From Parasponia andersonii (lineage: Eukaryota > Streptophyta > Magnoliopsida > Rosales > Cannabaceae), in NCBI GenBank assembly GCA_002914805.1, contig JXTB01000115.1, forward strand, positions 168,845 to 232,844: a stretch of DNA of 64,000 nt, read 5' to 3'. This document shows, piece by piece, positions 17,642 to 31,000 of the stretch. Numbering within the stretch: position 1 is the first letter of the stretch; each line of letters begins with the position of its first letter. The notes below the pieces were generated by a model. It was not told where the DNA came from and did not search any database. It saw nothing but the letters and a program-made list of their open reading frames with translations. The position numbers and the translations under genes are program-made.

Positions 17642-17668
17642 AAAAGAAGAGAGAGAGAGAGAGAAGGA
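17642..17668 (-). other. CT-rich AIP1 5' leader
   Basis: A GA run on the plus strand, TC on the minus strand, between the TATA box and the ATG. Such pyrimidine tracts are common in 5' leaders of plant housekeeping genes. Confidence 0.6.
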
Positions 17669-17692
17669 AATCTCAGATTTGAAAGCTTTTGG

Positions 17693-17701
17693 GTTTTATA
17701 T
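17693..17701 (-). promoter_or_regulatory. Probable TATA box of AIP1
   Basis: The minus strand reads aTATAAAAC about 105 bases upstream of the ATG, a spacing that puts the transcription start in the CT-rich leader. Confidence 0.55.
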
Positions 17702-19023
17702 TTGGAGGAATTGGCTTCCGTCTGGTGCGGTGCACGAAGAGGAGGGAATGATGGTCACCAGTTGAACGACACAGCGCAAAGAGGGTTTTGTGCATCATAC
17801 GTGTCAAGACATAATTGGTTAGATCTAATTACAAAACAAATCTTGTGCTTTTTTAATGGGTAATGCTACGACATACAAAACTCACACGATCGTGTATTTT
17901 ACTCGTCCATATTTTTTTTTCAAAGTAAGACTACGATCATCCACATGAGTGATTAAAGTACAAATATCATGTATAAAAAATTTAGTCAATTTAACCTTTT
18001 TTTTTTTTTGTTTAAAAGTGTGGTATTTAAATTCTAGCTAAAAATGATGGCACATCGTATTTCTATAAGTTTTTTGTGCAAAGATTTTTATATCTCAATC
18101 TTTATCATAGTGATTAATATACAATATGTCATGTTAGTGTTTAGATTTCGTATCTAATTTATGCATCTCTAATATTATTCTTTTTAAATTGGCACTAGTA
18201 GAGAACTTTTTAAATAGGTCTTACAGTAATGTAATGCCTAACATATGTCGAATGTTGCTTCGTACTACGTGATGTTACTAATTATAATTAGTCTTTAGAT
18301 GAGACTTATTAATTCATTAATTAAAGAGAAGTTCTAAATACTTTATCATTTGGATTATGTACATTCAATTTTTTTTTACACCATAAAAGTAATTTTAAAT
18401 AATTATATTTTTAATTTGTACATTCTTTATATTCCAAAAATACCTAATTAATTTGTACATTTACTATTTTCATTTTTAATGTCTAATTCTCAACGTAATA
18501 AGAACTAAGAATAGAAAATATAATTGACATACAATCTTTTAAAGAACTAGAGAATAAAGAATTAAAGAAACGAAGACAAAGAATTCTATTTGCACATACA
18601 ACTTTTTAAATCAAATAGAGGATTTGTTAAAAGAAAAGGAAGGAACAAATATGATGTAAACACTATAAACACACCACGTTATAAAGGCAAAAAATACTGC
18701 AAGTTTATTGTATTATATAGTCTTTCAAAGTGGACTAAAACTTTATGATCCAATTATAAATAAAGAAAATATGAACTCTCATCCGTATGCCTATAGATTA
18801 TAGGATTGATTTTTTTTTTGTTTCACACTTTTTTTTAAAAAAATATTTAATTCTGATTATACAAAGATAAAAATAAATAAAGAAAGGTGATCTTATCAAT
18901 ATATATATATATATAATTGGATTGATATTTTTTCTCGTCCCATGATGCCTTTTTTTCTTAAAAAATAAAAACAAAAAACCATTTGATTGTGTACATATAC
19001 ATATATATATATATATATATATA
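17702..19023. other. AIP1 upstream region and AT-rich spacer
   Basis: The first few hundred bases would hold the AIP1 promoter. The rest is AT-rich with no recognised gene. It ends in a TA microsatellite (about 19002-19023) that holds the next MITE-like element. Confidence 0.5.
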
Positions 19024-19266
19024 GGCACCAATCCAGTAGGTATTTTTTTTTTTTTACCTTTACATAGGTATCAATTTGGCCAATGAAAATTTAGCATGCA
19101 CATTTTTTTATTGTAAAAAATAAGAGAGAGAAAGAGCATTAATGATACACGTCTTTTCATGCACTTCATTATAGCCATTGGATCACCATTAGATGGTGAT
19201 CTAACGGCTAAAAAAAAAATACTTACCCATAGGTAAAGAAAAAAAATACCTATTGGATTGACAACC
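19024..19266 (-). mobile_element. MITE-like element in TA microsatellite, copy 2
   Basis: Same family as copy 1 in the opposite orientation. It starts GGCACCAATCCAGTAGGTA and ends with the complement of GGTTGTCAATCCAATAGGTA. Inner boxes match, including a near copy of the catcattaatg box (cattaatgatacacgtc) and atggtgatct. TA runs flank both ends. Confidence 0.87.
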
Positions 19267-19762
19267 TCTATATATATATATATATATATATTATGTTCTA
19301 GATCTTTCTATATAATTTTTTTTTGGATCATCTTATTATTCATCTTACTTCAGTTGGTGATTTTGGAGATTGAAAAGGTAACTTCATTATAAGATTATCT
19401 TTTCATTCTTTTTCCCGTGTTAGCTTGATAAAAAAATTCTAAATCCATCACTATTCAAACTATATACATTCATTACATATAATAATAGCATTTTACCATT
19501 AGCTTGTCCTTTTTAGTAATTTTAGTTATGAGTAAATTTATTATTAAAATAATAAATATATATAGTCTAAATAGTGATAAATATAGAGCTTCCCTTAATT
19601 AAAATCACCCATAAGTCATGGTGTTAGACAATGATAATGCTTTTTGAGAAAAACAAAGGCATAAAATTTATGTTTGATTGACAATTCAGTCCTAATTGCT
19701 AATATCAAAAAGTTCTACACGAAATTCTCGTGTATATATCATTTGTTTTGTAATACCGCAGG

Positions 19763-19766
<4 letters not shown>

Positions 19767-19813
<47 letters not shown>
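19767..19813. repeat. TA microsatellite
   Basis: About 23 TA units near the start of the solo LTR. Confidence 0.95.
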
Positions 19814-19816
<3 letters not shown>

Positions 19817-20264
19817 TGGTGGAGCCCACAAACTTATTTTTTAAATCAACCCCCTCTCTCTTTCTGTTCTCTCTCTTTCTCCCTCCTTCGGCCTAGCTCC
19901 CGTGTGCGCCACCTCCGGCCAGCGTCTGGCCACGGGAACGACTGGCGTAGCTCCAACTCAACACCAGCTGCACGCCGCTGCCCTCCCTACAGCCGTCAGA
20001 GTCGCCAAACGCTGGCAAGGAGTACGTGATGCCGTAGTTTCCGTCGCTCACCGACGATGATTCCGACAATAGAAAGCCGCGAAACCTATTGCATTCAAAT
20101 CCTCTTGTCATCGGCTCTTTTTTGGTATATATTTCTTGACCACATTTTATCCGGTTTGATAGTTGTCATTTTTTGATGTTTTAAGTTTTGAATTTTAGTT
20201 TTTAATCCGACCGTTAAATTTCGTTTTTGTTGTCGTTTTGGAATATACTCGGAAATTGGTGAAG

Positions 20265-20268
<4 letters not shown>

Positions 20269-20306
<38 letters not shown>
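20269..20306. repeat. TA microsatellite
   Basis: About 19 AT units inside the solo LTR. The reverse LTRs have only a short tatatat here, so this is an expansion private to this copy. Confidence 0.95.
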
Positions 20307-20314
<8 letters not shown>

Positions 20315-21858
20315 TGACTATATTTAGTGACCGGCATAAAAGTCAATATCTAACGGCTTAGATTTTGTTAGATCCGAATTAGTCGAGTTATATGTCTAAC
20401 TTAGCTATTTTGGATATTAGAAATTCAATGAAGAAGTCCGTTCATTGATGCGAAGCTTCGTTAAGGGGTCGATATTTCCCAAGTAAGCGATTGAAGGTGT
20501 GGAATTGGTACTCGACCCTCTGAACGACCGTCTAATCAACACCTTGAGTATCTAATAGAGTGGTACCGCTATTCTAATAAGGTAGGGATTCGATTACTTT
20601 ATTCTAAAATTAATTTAATTTATGAATTTTACATATTTTTAATAAATATAGAATTTCGTGAAATAATTTATAAAAATTGTATTTATGTTCTTTTTTGATC
20701 TGATTTGAGATATAAACTACCTAGAAAATACATCATATTGGTTGGCATGTCATATATACTATTTTGGATTATTTTCTACAGGAAATTGAATTTTTGGATT
20801 TTGATAGAATATAGTTGTTGTAATGCCGAAATTTTTAGAAAATCCAAAATGGTTTGAGAACTCAATTTTGAGGACTGGAAGTGATTTGATTAAAGAATAC
20901 TGCATGGTTATTTTAAGATTTTGTGGAAATAGTGCATATCCTTATTCTGTCATTTATAAAACATTTGCATACATTCACAAATTTACGATGTCCTATATTT
21001 GGTGATCGGACTTACGATGCCTCACATCGGGTGATCGGACTTACAATACCTCTTTAGGTGGCTCGGATTTACGAGTGATCCAATAGGATACATCGGACAT
21101 CATGATTGCATACGTGGTTATATGTTGGCTTGAATAGATATGTATTAGTTTGATAGATATTTTATAATGGTTTGGAATATTTGAACCGTTGGACTATGAT
21201 TTACACTTAAGTTTTGTGAATTGTTTAGAATGGAATATTAACCATGCAGGACCTTCAGCGTGAGTATATTTTCTTACATATAAAAACTTGTAATCGATTC
21301 TCTACTGAGCATCACGTGCTCACCCCCCTTATTTATTCTCATTTTCAGGTGTTGATTTATTTTGGAGAAATTGTCTTGGTGACTTATTAAGGTTGTTTGG
21401 CATATGTGTGTCGTTTTCCACATCTTTATTGGTTGGTTTGTACTCTGTATCATTTTTCTTTCCAAGTCAAATTTATTTAGCCAATAGTAATATATTTACT
21501 AAGTGATGTATGAGGATGATATTGCTATTAAATTGAGTACTTAGAAGTACAAATGATTTTATATAGATTATTTGAACAATGGATCTAAGGTTTTAATTTG
21601 GTTTATTTCTCTAAATATTATGAATTTAAAAATATTTCTAAATTAGTCAATTGGAATTCCTCTAAACTCTAAGTGGAGTATTTTCTTGAAAATCTATATT
21701 AATGAGAGGTTTCCTTAATTTGGATTTTACTTATTTGCGAGAAGTATAATTTTAAACCTCTTATACTCGATTTTTCTAAAATTTTGGAAAAATATTATTT
21801 ATTACTGTTTCAACTAAAAATTACTAAAAGTCACGGCCTTAGAATTTTGATCGTGACA

Positions 21859-22779
21859 TGTTTAGTTGGTACTTGGTAGATATGTACAAAATTAAGAACT
21901 GAAAAAAGAATCGTATATCTTAAATTTTATCTTTCCAGCTATCAGTTTCATTTTCTCCTGATGTCTTCCTCAATTGTTTCATTTTCTTCTCATGGCTTCA
22001 TATTGTGTTTTTTTGTTTTAATTTTCGACTAAAAAACTGGAATTTTCTGGATTCCCGATGCAAATATATAGTGGCATGTTTCCATCCAAAATTTTGTTAG
22101 CGTTAGCAATTTGGACAAAAAAAAAATTATTACCTAAACATAAATTTGATGACTAATTCAGTCATTTATTTTTTTTCAACCAAAGAGTCATATTTCAAAA
22201 AATTTAGGATCACTTGCCCTAGTTTTATTTTTTTTTTAATTTTTTGAGCTTCAGATTGGGCCTTTAACTTTACTTTTATTTTCTTCTTATATTTGTGAAT
22301 CTCAAATTTTTTTTCTTCTGAGAAAATGAATCTCACAATTAAACTATGGGAGTATTTTATACCCAATGGATCACCTGATGGCAATAAAAGGTTCTTCCTC
22401 ATAAATTTTATAGAAAAAAAAATGTATAGAAAGGTCTTCAATCAAAGAGCCCAAATCCTTTTTTCTATAAACCATGACCACTTCAAGATTCTTCGCCAGC
22501 TTCCTTTGTGAACTTTCGTGACGATCGAAGCCATAAAAAGTGAATAATTATCATCAGATATGAATTTTTTGAACTCAAATCTAATTTTCAAGTTTGTTTT
22601 TGAACAAGTTGATTAAAATGATTTTTATTTATTTTATATTTTATAATAGATTTAAAAGATACTCAAAATTGATGATACATTGATTGTTGTGTATCCAAAA
22701 ATAAAAATAAAAATAATTATTATATCTGAATTTCATAATAATTATATGAAAACTAAATAGAATATACTAATCACAACTC
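21859..22779. other. AT-rich spacer
   Basis: No gene, repeat boundary or RNA is recognised. Short open frames here are AT-rich chance frames. Confidence 0.5.
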
Positions 22780-25300
22780 ATAACTAAAATTCAACAACCA
22801 ATTATATGTGGCTTATGCAATATGGTTGGCCATTCAAGGAAAAAGTGTCCAACGCTTAGAGGAGGCTGTTATCATCAACAAGTAAATGTTTTGGTAGGAT
22901 TTCAAGGGCAACAAGCTTTTCAATGATAGTGTAATCCTTCCTTCAACATGTACAATACTACACTTTATATTGCCTATCCTCATTTACCAAGTCTTCCATA
23001 ACCATCATATTAATAACTTACTCCCTAATGTTCAAGTTCTTCATCGAAGGACGTATTCAAGACCTTGGTTATCAACATTCTTGAGTTCCAACAATAAATG
23101 ATGGCATCTATCAAGAAATTGGAGACTCAAGTTAGCCAAATGTCTGAAGCTATTAAAAACGTAAAAGAGCACGATTCTCAACCAATGATAACTCCAATGG
23201 AGTATGCTGATGAATTGAAGGAAACACTTAGAAGCCAAACGGAGTTTATAGAAGAGCTAAATATGTTAAAAGATACTTCGATAAAAGAAGATGAAGCTAC
23301 AACTCTTATGGAAACTTTATGACCATTAAAAAAGGAGTTGGGAAATTGGGGGACGACGATGATGATAATGATGAGGAAATAAATGGGCTAGCAGAGGAGG
23401 AACAAACCAAATACTTGATGGGAGGCAATCCGATGGAGGGAGATGAGGATCACACCAAACAAAGATTTGATCTTTCTAAACCCTTATTCTCTTTTCAATT
23501 TATTTATTTTTGTTTAATTGTTTATTTTTCTCTTCTTTTCTATCCTTAAGCCTTGCATTAAAGATTTTAATACTACATTAAGGACAATATAGTTTTTAGT
23601 GTGCATGGAAGGTTTTAGGATTTTTTAATTTTTAGTTGTTTTTGTTTTACGTGTTTTGGGGATTAAATTTTTCGTCTTTAATTTTTTTTTTTTGGCCTTA
23701 GGACACTTTTTAGCTTCTATGATGAGACATGAGCTTTATTATTCTAATTTTGATTGATGATGAATATTGTTTACAATTTTGACGTTATTCTTTTGTTAAT
23801 ATACTTTGATTATGATCGTACTCATATATTTTTTTTCACAATAGCCATATTAGTTGGTATAGAGTAGAACATGTTAGATTTAATTAGTTCTTGTAGTTTC
23901 ACTTTGAATATAATCTTGATTTCTATGATTAGAGCTAAATATTAAAACTCTCCAAAAGTTACTTTACGGCGAATGACCAGTTGTGTATTTTCCTAAAAAA
24001 TAATTAGGGTATTAAGTTTTGAGCATCATAACAAAATAAGCCAATTCCTTGTTCAATGTCTAAGCACGTCCCTTTAGTTAGTCAGGTTGAGCCTATATGT
24101 AAACCTAATTATTTGGTTAGCCACGTATTATCTTCCCTACCTAGCCTAAATACAGTATATCCTACACTTGATTTTACGTGTTGAGTACAATACGGGATAT
24201 TATAAGGAGCTTTAAAAAAACTAGGTTGAAAGTGAAAGATAAGTGTGGGAGTAGTTTCATAAAAAGGAAGTAAAAAAGAAACAAATGAGAGGAAATTGTT
24301 CTGTGTTTGCCGTTGTAAAGAGAAATAATGAAAATAAAAGAGAGAGTAGGGATGTAAAAAAAATGAAAATAAAAAAGAAAGAAAAATACATAACTTGAAT
24401 TAGAATAAAATTCATCTCTTGATATTTTCTGTAAATAATTTTCTTTTGAGTGTTATAAGATTGAAAAGAATGATAAAAAGGCTTAATATTATAATATTTA
24501 GCCTTGTTCTTGTTGAAGAATTTTTAGTTTTCTTTGCTCCATGAAATACATAGAATCATTTGAATGCATCTTATCCTTCTTTTCTTGAACCATTATCCAT
24601 TACCTCCCTTACAACATCTACAAAATACCTTTTAATTTTAGATGATACTTTCGGTGTAGTAGAGAAAATATCGAAAGGAAAACATATGACGATAATTTTT
24701 TTATTAGAAATCGGGTGATACTTATTATGAGATTTATAAGAGCTACTTTTCAAAGCATGTATAGAGTAAACACTGTTAATATTGGTTAAATCACAAACAC
24801 ACTTAAGTATGATTATTTGAGAGGTGTATTAACTTGAGAATAAGTAAAGATTTGATAAGATAATTGTTTTAGATTGAAATTAAAGACTTTTATTGTTAGT
24901 AGAGAAGAAAAGCTCGAATGTTAGTTTGTCCTAGGTTGAGTCAGTTTAGAAGTCATTTATTTAAATTTAGTTAGGTTTTACTTTATTTGAAGATGAGCAA
25001 AATCCAAGTGTGTGGATATTTAATAGGTGCTTATTTGATTAAATCCTTTACATTAGTTTGGTTGTTTTCTTGTTATTTTTAGATTTTTAATGTTGGACTT
25101 ATGCCTTTTAGGTTTTTTGGATGTAAAAGAGTGAAAAGGAGTAGAAACTAAGTGGAAACAAGCTAAAAATCAAAAAGTTAAGCTGAGAGGTGGTAAAGAT
25201 ATAAATATTAGGCTGAAAAGGGGCATTTTAAAAAAACAGAGATCTGATACTGTGGCACCAAAAGCTAAGCGCGGCTCCAATAATCAAGAAAGTAGAGTAA
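22780..25300 (+). mobile_element. Decayed Ty3/gypsy (Athila/Tat-like) remnant
   Basis: A CX2CX4HX4C zinc knuckle (CGLCNMVGHSRKKC, 22807-22848) is followed by a stretch typical of gag C-termini in this group: an open segment at 23098-23322 with a coiled-coil-like MASIKKLETQVSQM start, as between gag and protease of Athila elements, then an acidic segment at 23319-23549. Downstream are an aagtgtgggag phrase (about 24241) and a gatgagcaaaatccaagtgtg block (about 24993) like the noncoding 3' part of such elements. No pol is seen. Both ends are unclear. Confidence 0.6.
22807..23549 (+). pseudogene. gypsy gag C-terminal fragment with zinc knuckle
   Basis: The knuckle cysteines and histidine are all kept, but stops separate it from the 75-codon coiled-coil-like segment (23098-23322). 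The TGA of that segment overlaps the ATG of the next frame (23319-23549), which holds a run of Asp residues (LGDDDDDNDEE) and a membrane-like hydrophobic tail that is probably chance. Gag fragment is the best reading; no host gene is recognised. Confidence 0.55.
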
Positions 25301-25795
25301 AATAAATAAATAAAATGAATAATTAAATTGATATTTTCTTTTTCATATTACATCATATAGTAGAATATTTAAATTCACATGAGAGTGTAATATTTATAAC
25401 AATGACGAAGACACGATTGAATAGTTAAAAAATTATTAGTACATATTTTTTGTTTTTTGTTTTTACAAAATATTATTTGCCTTAATTAGTAGCTTAATTA
25501 TCAATTTAATGTTTTGTACATAAACATGCATATTTTTAATATACAACCCCAAAACATTCATGTGTGTATCTGGTCATTCTAAATGAAAGTAAAAAATATA
25601 CATCATAATTAATAAATTTTAAAGACGATTAATACTAAAAAAGTTGAAGTAGAATGATATTAATACAAAAATAAAACTTACATATAATTAATAGAAGTAT
25701 CTATAGATATCATTTTTCAATGAAATTAATATATCAGTTTACTTTGTACGTAGATTTGTAGACGAGTGTCTTAGTTCATATCAATTGATTAGAAC
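25301..25795. other. AT-rich sequence left of the long-LTR element
   Basis: No gene is seen. The last 5 bases, AGAAC, are the left flank of the element that follows. Confidence 0.5.
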
Positions 25796-28029
25796 TATCA
25801 CGACCAAAAACTTAATACTGTGACTTTTAGTAATTTTAATTGAAATTAGTGATGAATAGTAGTTTCTAAAATTTTCAGAAAAATTTACGTACTAGAAATT
25901 TAAGTTTAGTTCTCCAAAATAAGTAAATCACGAGATTGGACAGATAAAAAAAAATTTATGATATTATTTACCAGTTTTAAATTTCTAAGTAAATATTTCA
26001 TTTTAAGATGAGAGAAAATCCTAATTAACTAGTTTAAAAACTTTTATTAATTCATGAAATTTAATAAAATAGTTCAAATTAAACCCTAGGCCCAAAGTTC
26101 AAATAATTTAAATAAAATCATTTTATTTCCTAAGTACTCGATTTAATAACAAAAATCATCCTCATACAACTACTCAGTAATTATATTATGATTGGCTAAA
26201 TAAATTTAATTTAGGAAAAGGAAATTGATACTGAGTACAAACCAACCAATAAAGAAGATTAGAACAACAAGTATATGTCAAACATGCTTGCCAAGCCAAC
26301 AGAATAATTACCACAAAATAAGTCAACACCTGAAATGAGAGGAAGTAGGAGTAAGCACGAGAATGCTCAGTAGGTTACCCAATTTCCCTTTTAGGAAAAT
26401 CTTTATATAATTCTCAAAACATCTGCATGGTTAGTAGTACCGAAAAATATTTCTATAAATATTAAAGATTTAAACTATTTACAGAAAACCGTGCTAAAAA
26501 CCAAAATCAGATATTCAGGTCAAAACATATAAAAGTCTCAATTAAAATAAACATAATGCACATCACATAAATCAACACATCATATGAACTCTCATCCTCT
26601 CATCACGACTAGAGCAACTATACTACATGTATTGAGTGCTCTCTACCTGACATTTGTCTCTGGAAACCGGATGGACACCCATGTGTCTAATCCTACCGAA
26701 CCGGAGGGGCACCGAATGCCTACGCCTACCGAATGGAGATAGTCAGAAAACAAACCCCGCGTGGATTTACGAGCTCTCACCGAAGGCGGGTGTACTAGTC
26801 CGCCTACTACAATATCATGATGCCTAAGACGACTCTCATGCATGATCATATGAAATGTGTAATATAAATAGAGTCTCAAACAACCATGCAGTGGTTTAAC
26901 ATTCTAGACATGCTCTGATTTTTAATTAAAATCTATTTTGTACTTTAAAATCAAAAAGTACAATTTCTATGGTTTTATCAAATACCAAGTATAAAACTTG
27001 TATAAAATCATATTTAAAAATATCTAGAGTAGTCTACAATATTTCACAAATTCATAGTTCATAAAAATAACTATTCAAATAATTCAATTTAATAAAATCA
27101 TGAAATTTCATTTTTCAGAATAAATTCTAATTTTAATGAAAATAATAGAAAACAAGGAAATTGAATCCCCTACTTCACTCAAATAGTGATAGCACGCTAT
27201 TGGATGCTCAAGGTGTCAATTAGACGATCGTTCGGAGGGTCGGGAACCAATTTCACGCCCTCGATTACTCACCTGGGGAATATCAACTTCTCAACGAAGC
27301 TTCGAATCAATGAACAGACCTCTTCATTGAATTCCTATTGTCCAAAATAGCTAAGTTAGTCATATAACTTGATTAATTCGGGTCTGGGCCGACACCGGAC
27401 TAGTGATACACAAAACTAGACAAAATCTAAGCCGTTAGATATTGATTTTCGTGCCGGTCACCAAATATAGTCAATATACATATATCAAACTTCTCTATTT
27501 TCCGAGTACATTCCAAAAATGACAATAAAAACGAAATCTAACATTCGGATTAAAAACTAAAATTCGAAACTCAAAAATACCCAAAAATGGTAACTTTTAA
27601 ACCGGGTAAAACGGGATCGTGAAATATATACCCTGAGGTTTCTCTCGACGATACGAACCCAACGAGCCTAAAAACGTGACTTGAAACGGTCGGAATTGTC
27701 ACCGGTGAGGAAAATTTCCAAACGGCCCAAAATGGCATTTTCCGGCAACGTGGCTCTCGGTGGTGACCGGGGGTGGGTGACGTAGCTTCCTGGTGACATG
27801 GGAGGAGCTCCCCGGCGACAAGCCTGGTCGGACGATGGGCGAGGTGGCGGCGGTGCTCCTTGGTCCTCTTTTGGCTAAGAGAACGAGAAGGAGGTGAGAG
27901 AGAGTGAGTTATCGGTAGGGGGGAACGAAAGGGATTGAGTGTAATGTATATATATATTTAATTAGTTTTTTTTTTGAAAAAAATCTGATCAAAAGACCAT
28001 ATTACCCTTAAAAAAACTAGAATTTTACA
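25796..28029 (-). repeat. 3' LTR of the long-LTR element
   Basis: 2234 bp. It starts at tatcacgacc where the partner has tgtcacgacc, so the terminal TG (plus view) has become TA. It ends at aattttaca, exactly where the two copies stop matching, next to the purine tract at 28030-28042. It has a GC-rich section at 27640-27860 and an open frame at 26643-26879 shared with other copies. Confidence 0.87.
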
Positions 28030-28042
28030 TTCTCCCCTCCTT
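28030..28042 (-). other. Polypurine tract of the long-LTR element
   Basis: AAGGAGGGGAGAA on the minus strand, directly against the TGTAAAATT of the 3' LTR. It sets the orientation of the element. Confidence 0.82.
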
Positions 28043-31000
28043 ATAAGAATTTCGTCCCGAAATTCAAGTACAAACCGAGAGTATGAGCAAGATCGTAAGA
28101 AATAGTCACTGGAAGCTTAATGAACACTCGACTATAGAATTTACGAGTAGTAAGCCGAACACGAGTTAATGAAAGTGTGTGAAACAGACACTCCTCACTT
28201 CTCATTAGAATCCCACCAACATACCAAACCTCACAATTGTATGGTATAAGGACATATACGAAGAGATACTGAATTATAAGATAGCTCAACAATAGGTACA
28301 AGAATCTCAACACTTATAGTTAGAAACGACAATCTCAAATATATGAGTGATGAAAAGATAATGATAACTATGATTAGAAGTCGAGAACATATGACTCTAA
28401 ATACTGATTGTATGGCACCAAACTAGAACAACAGACCAAATGTCAGATATAAGAATACCGTCCCCCTGATCATACCAGATCAACAATCTCTTGGGACATA
28501 CCCATTTTTCTGCAACTAGTTCCCAGTTCTAGACAATCTTTGAGTCAATGACTCTAACAAGAGTCTCTTTTACACGCACATAATGTGATCGAATATAGTT
28601 TAAGACGAAGTACAAGGATCCTTATGTTACACCACATAAGACAAATGAGCTTAGAGGTCGAAGGTTAAAAAGGGAGTTCAATGGTTCACAACCATTTTCT
28701 GCTCTCCGATTAGAGCGAGGAATAACACCAAAGACAAACCACTTCTAGTCAAAGACAAGACTAGAACACCCAAACTAGTAATCACCAATATAAAATATTA
28801 GTACAAACTTCAATCTCAAATGCAAGCATCCAAACATGAGAAATTTCAAAACTCTTATCCAGTGTAAAATTTCATTAGAGAAAACCAAAACAATGCTGAT
28901 CCAAAGACTCTACAAGTCTGTAATATAAAGAAAAACTCCATGGATATAATCCAATACCCTGAAAATATGCACATGACAACTGAAATCCATACTTAACGCC
29001 CCAGAAATAAGGCTCTAATAGGATAGGCTGTCTGGTACCATACTCGAGTGACGCCTGTCTCTTATGCAACCTCACTTCAACTTTTAATAAAAACAATTTG
29101 TGAAAACCCCTGTTTTTGTTTTAAAAAGTGTTGGGGCGTAGGAATACTACACTAGTTCATGATATAGTTTTTCCCTGGCCAAAGGTAAACTAAACCTGAA
29201 CTTTGAGTACCCTCTCACAACATAGAGGTAGAGTCCAATGACTCTAAGTAAAATCCATGAGTAGTCTCAATCTAATTACTATTTGTCATATAACAACATC
29301 CATACAATATATAAGTTAAACAAAATAAGGGATTTAAATCCAACTCAATATCAACATTTAGCAAAAGACTCATTCCATGCATATACGATGAAAATCTCTG
29401 ATAGTCTCAAGCATCAATCTACAAAGTTGAGTTATACATAGTAACCATTTAGTAAAACAAACATAGAATTCATGAAAAGGACATTAGCATATTTTCCAAA
29501 ATCAATAAACGGACATTTATTACATAAACTATACTTATTCGGTAAAATAACAAATGAGGCCATATTTAAATTACTATGGTCAATTTTTTTTTTCCAAAAC
29601 TAATAAAACACTTGGGCCTCAATCCAAATCACAACTAAATACTATAGGGTGTTCTTTGTAGAGTTATAAAATACTTTCCAAAGTAATCAAACAAGTTTCT
29701 CAAAAAGTTTGAAAGTTCACACTTCATTCAACATTTTTTTTAAAAAAAAATTTTGGTAGTTTAGAAAATATTAAAGTATGAAATATTATCAAAACATTTT
29801 CTCAAGGTAGGTAAAACAAACTCCAATTCTCATTTAACCTTTCAAAATAAATATTAATAGGTAATGGAGATTTATACTAGGCATAACAAACCAATTAATA
29901 TATATATGAACTCCATAAACTGGAAAGCTAGAATCAAATTTTTAAGAAGAATATCACATACCAACATGCTCCACTCAATGTTTGCCGAACATAAAGCCAA
30001 TGCATATAACTCAAAACCTATCAAATATAAAACCAAGGCATATAACTCATTGCCTTTTACCGCTTTGAAAATCTAAATGTCATTCTCCTCCCAGCTCTTC
30101 TCAGCAGTGGGGAGACTGGTCAAAACCAATCGTACAATGCCCAAAGTCCAATTAAAACAAGTCATGCGTAATCTAATGCAACTTGTTCATACCGTGGAAA
30201 ATCAAGTCAATATGAATTATTATACTAAATAGTCCAAAAAATACCAAGGGACCATGCATTAACCAACAAGGTAAACCACATCAAAGAAAATTTTAGAAGA
30301 GACATGCAATTTGCATCAAGCGCATAAGACAAAAGTGATAAGCTTCATAGAATTTAAATCAAAATTCCCAATTCAAACATTCTCACCCAATAAGGATTTC
30401 TATAATGCAAACAGTCATATCAATTTTCATTCTCTAAGTAATATGTTTTAGCGAAAATTACAGGTATAAATCTTCAATCACATGCGTGAAGCCAAAGATT
30501 TTTCCCAAAATTTATTTTCAATCTACACCAAAGTTTTTCAAGTAGTCAAACTTGTAAATCAATTTACGAAAGCATTCATTTGATCTCTAATCAAGTATTA
30601 AGAAGGGATTGGAAAATGCTTAGTAATCTACTAAGCCCAAAGTTTAAAACAGAACTTGAAAAGTTTGATTTATGAATATACATTTATAAAGACAAATTAC
30701 TTTGGTCTAGAGATCTTTCAAATCAACACTTCTAAACGTAAAACAAAATCTTGCTAGTATACAAATAGGTCGGGTGGCTTTGTAAAGTTTAGTCTCAAAG
30801 TAACATTTTAGCTTAAAACAATACATCCTTTGAAAAAGTGTATTACTTTCACCATACCAATGCTCAAGTTTAAAATGTCCATAATTCCTTTGAAAACAAA
30901 TATGTCACCTTAGTCAAATACAAGGTCTACATCATTCAAAATGCTAATTGTCAACTTGGCATTTTTTTTTTTAAAGTTCCAAAACCAAATGACCCGATTT

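Larger units (their letters stand above)
19749..21858 (+). mobile_element. Solo LTR, family A, with perfect target duplication
   Basis: It starts TGTAATACCGCAGG and ends ATCGTGACA. The 5 bases before it (19744-19748) and after it (21859-21863) are both TGTTT. The inner two thirds match the LTRs at 25796-28029 and 31777-33999 (reverse) and the solo LTR at 37252: a gaccggca...agtcaatatctaacgg block, a caatgaagaagtccgttcattga block, and a ctactgagcatcacgtgctcacccc block. A GC-rich stretch lies at 19860-20110, where the other LTRs also have one. Two TA microsatellites lie inside. Typical product of recombination between two LTRs. Confidence 0.88.

Noticed and set aside
28041..28313. 90-codon minus-strand frame in the long-LTR element as a polyprotein C-terminus
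   Set aside because: Its end (NFGTKFL) comes from the conserved noncoding AATTTCG...GAAATTC phrase; no chromodomain or integrase motif precedes it.
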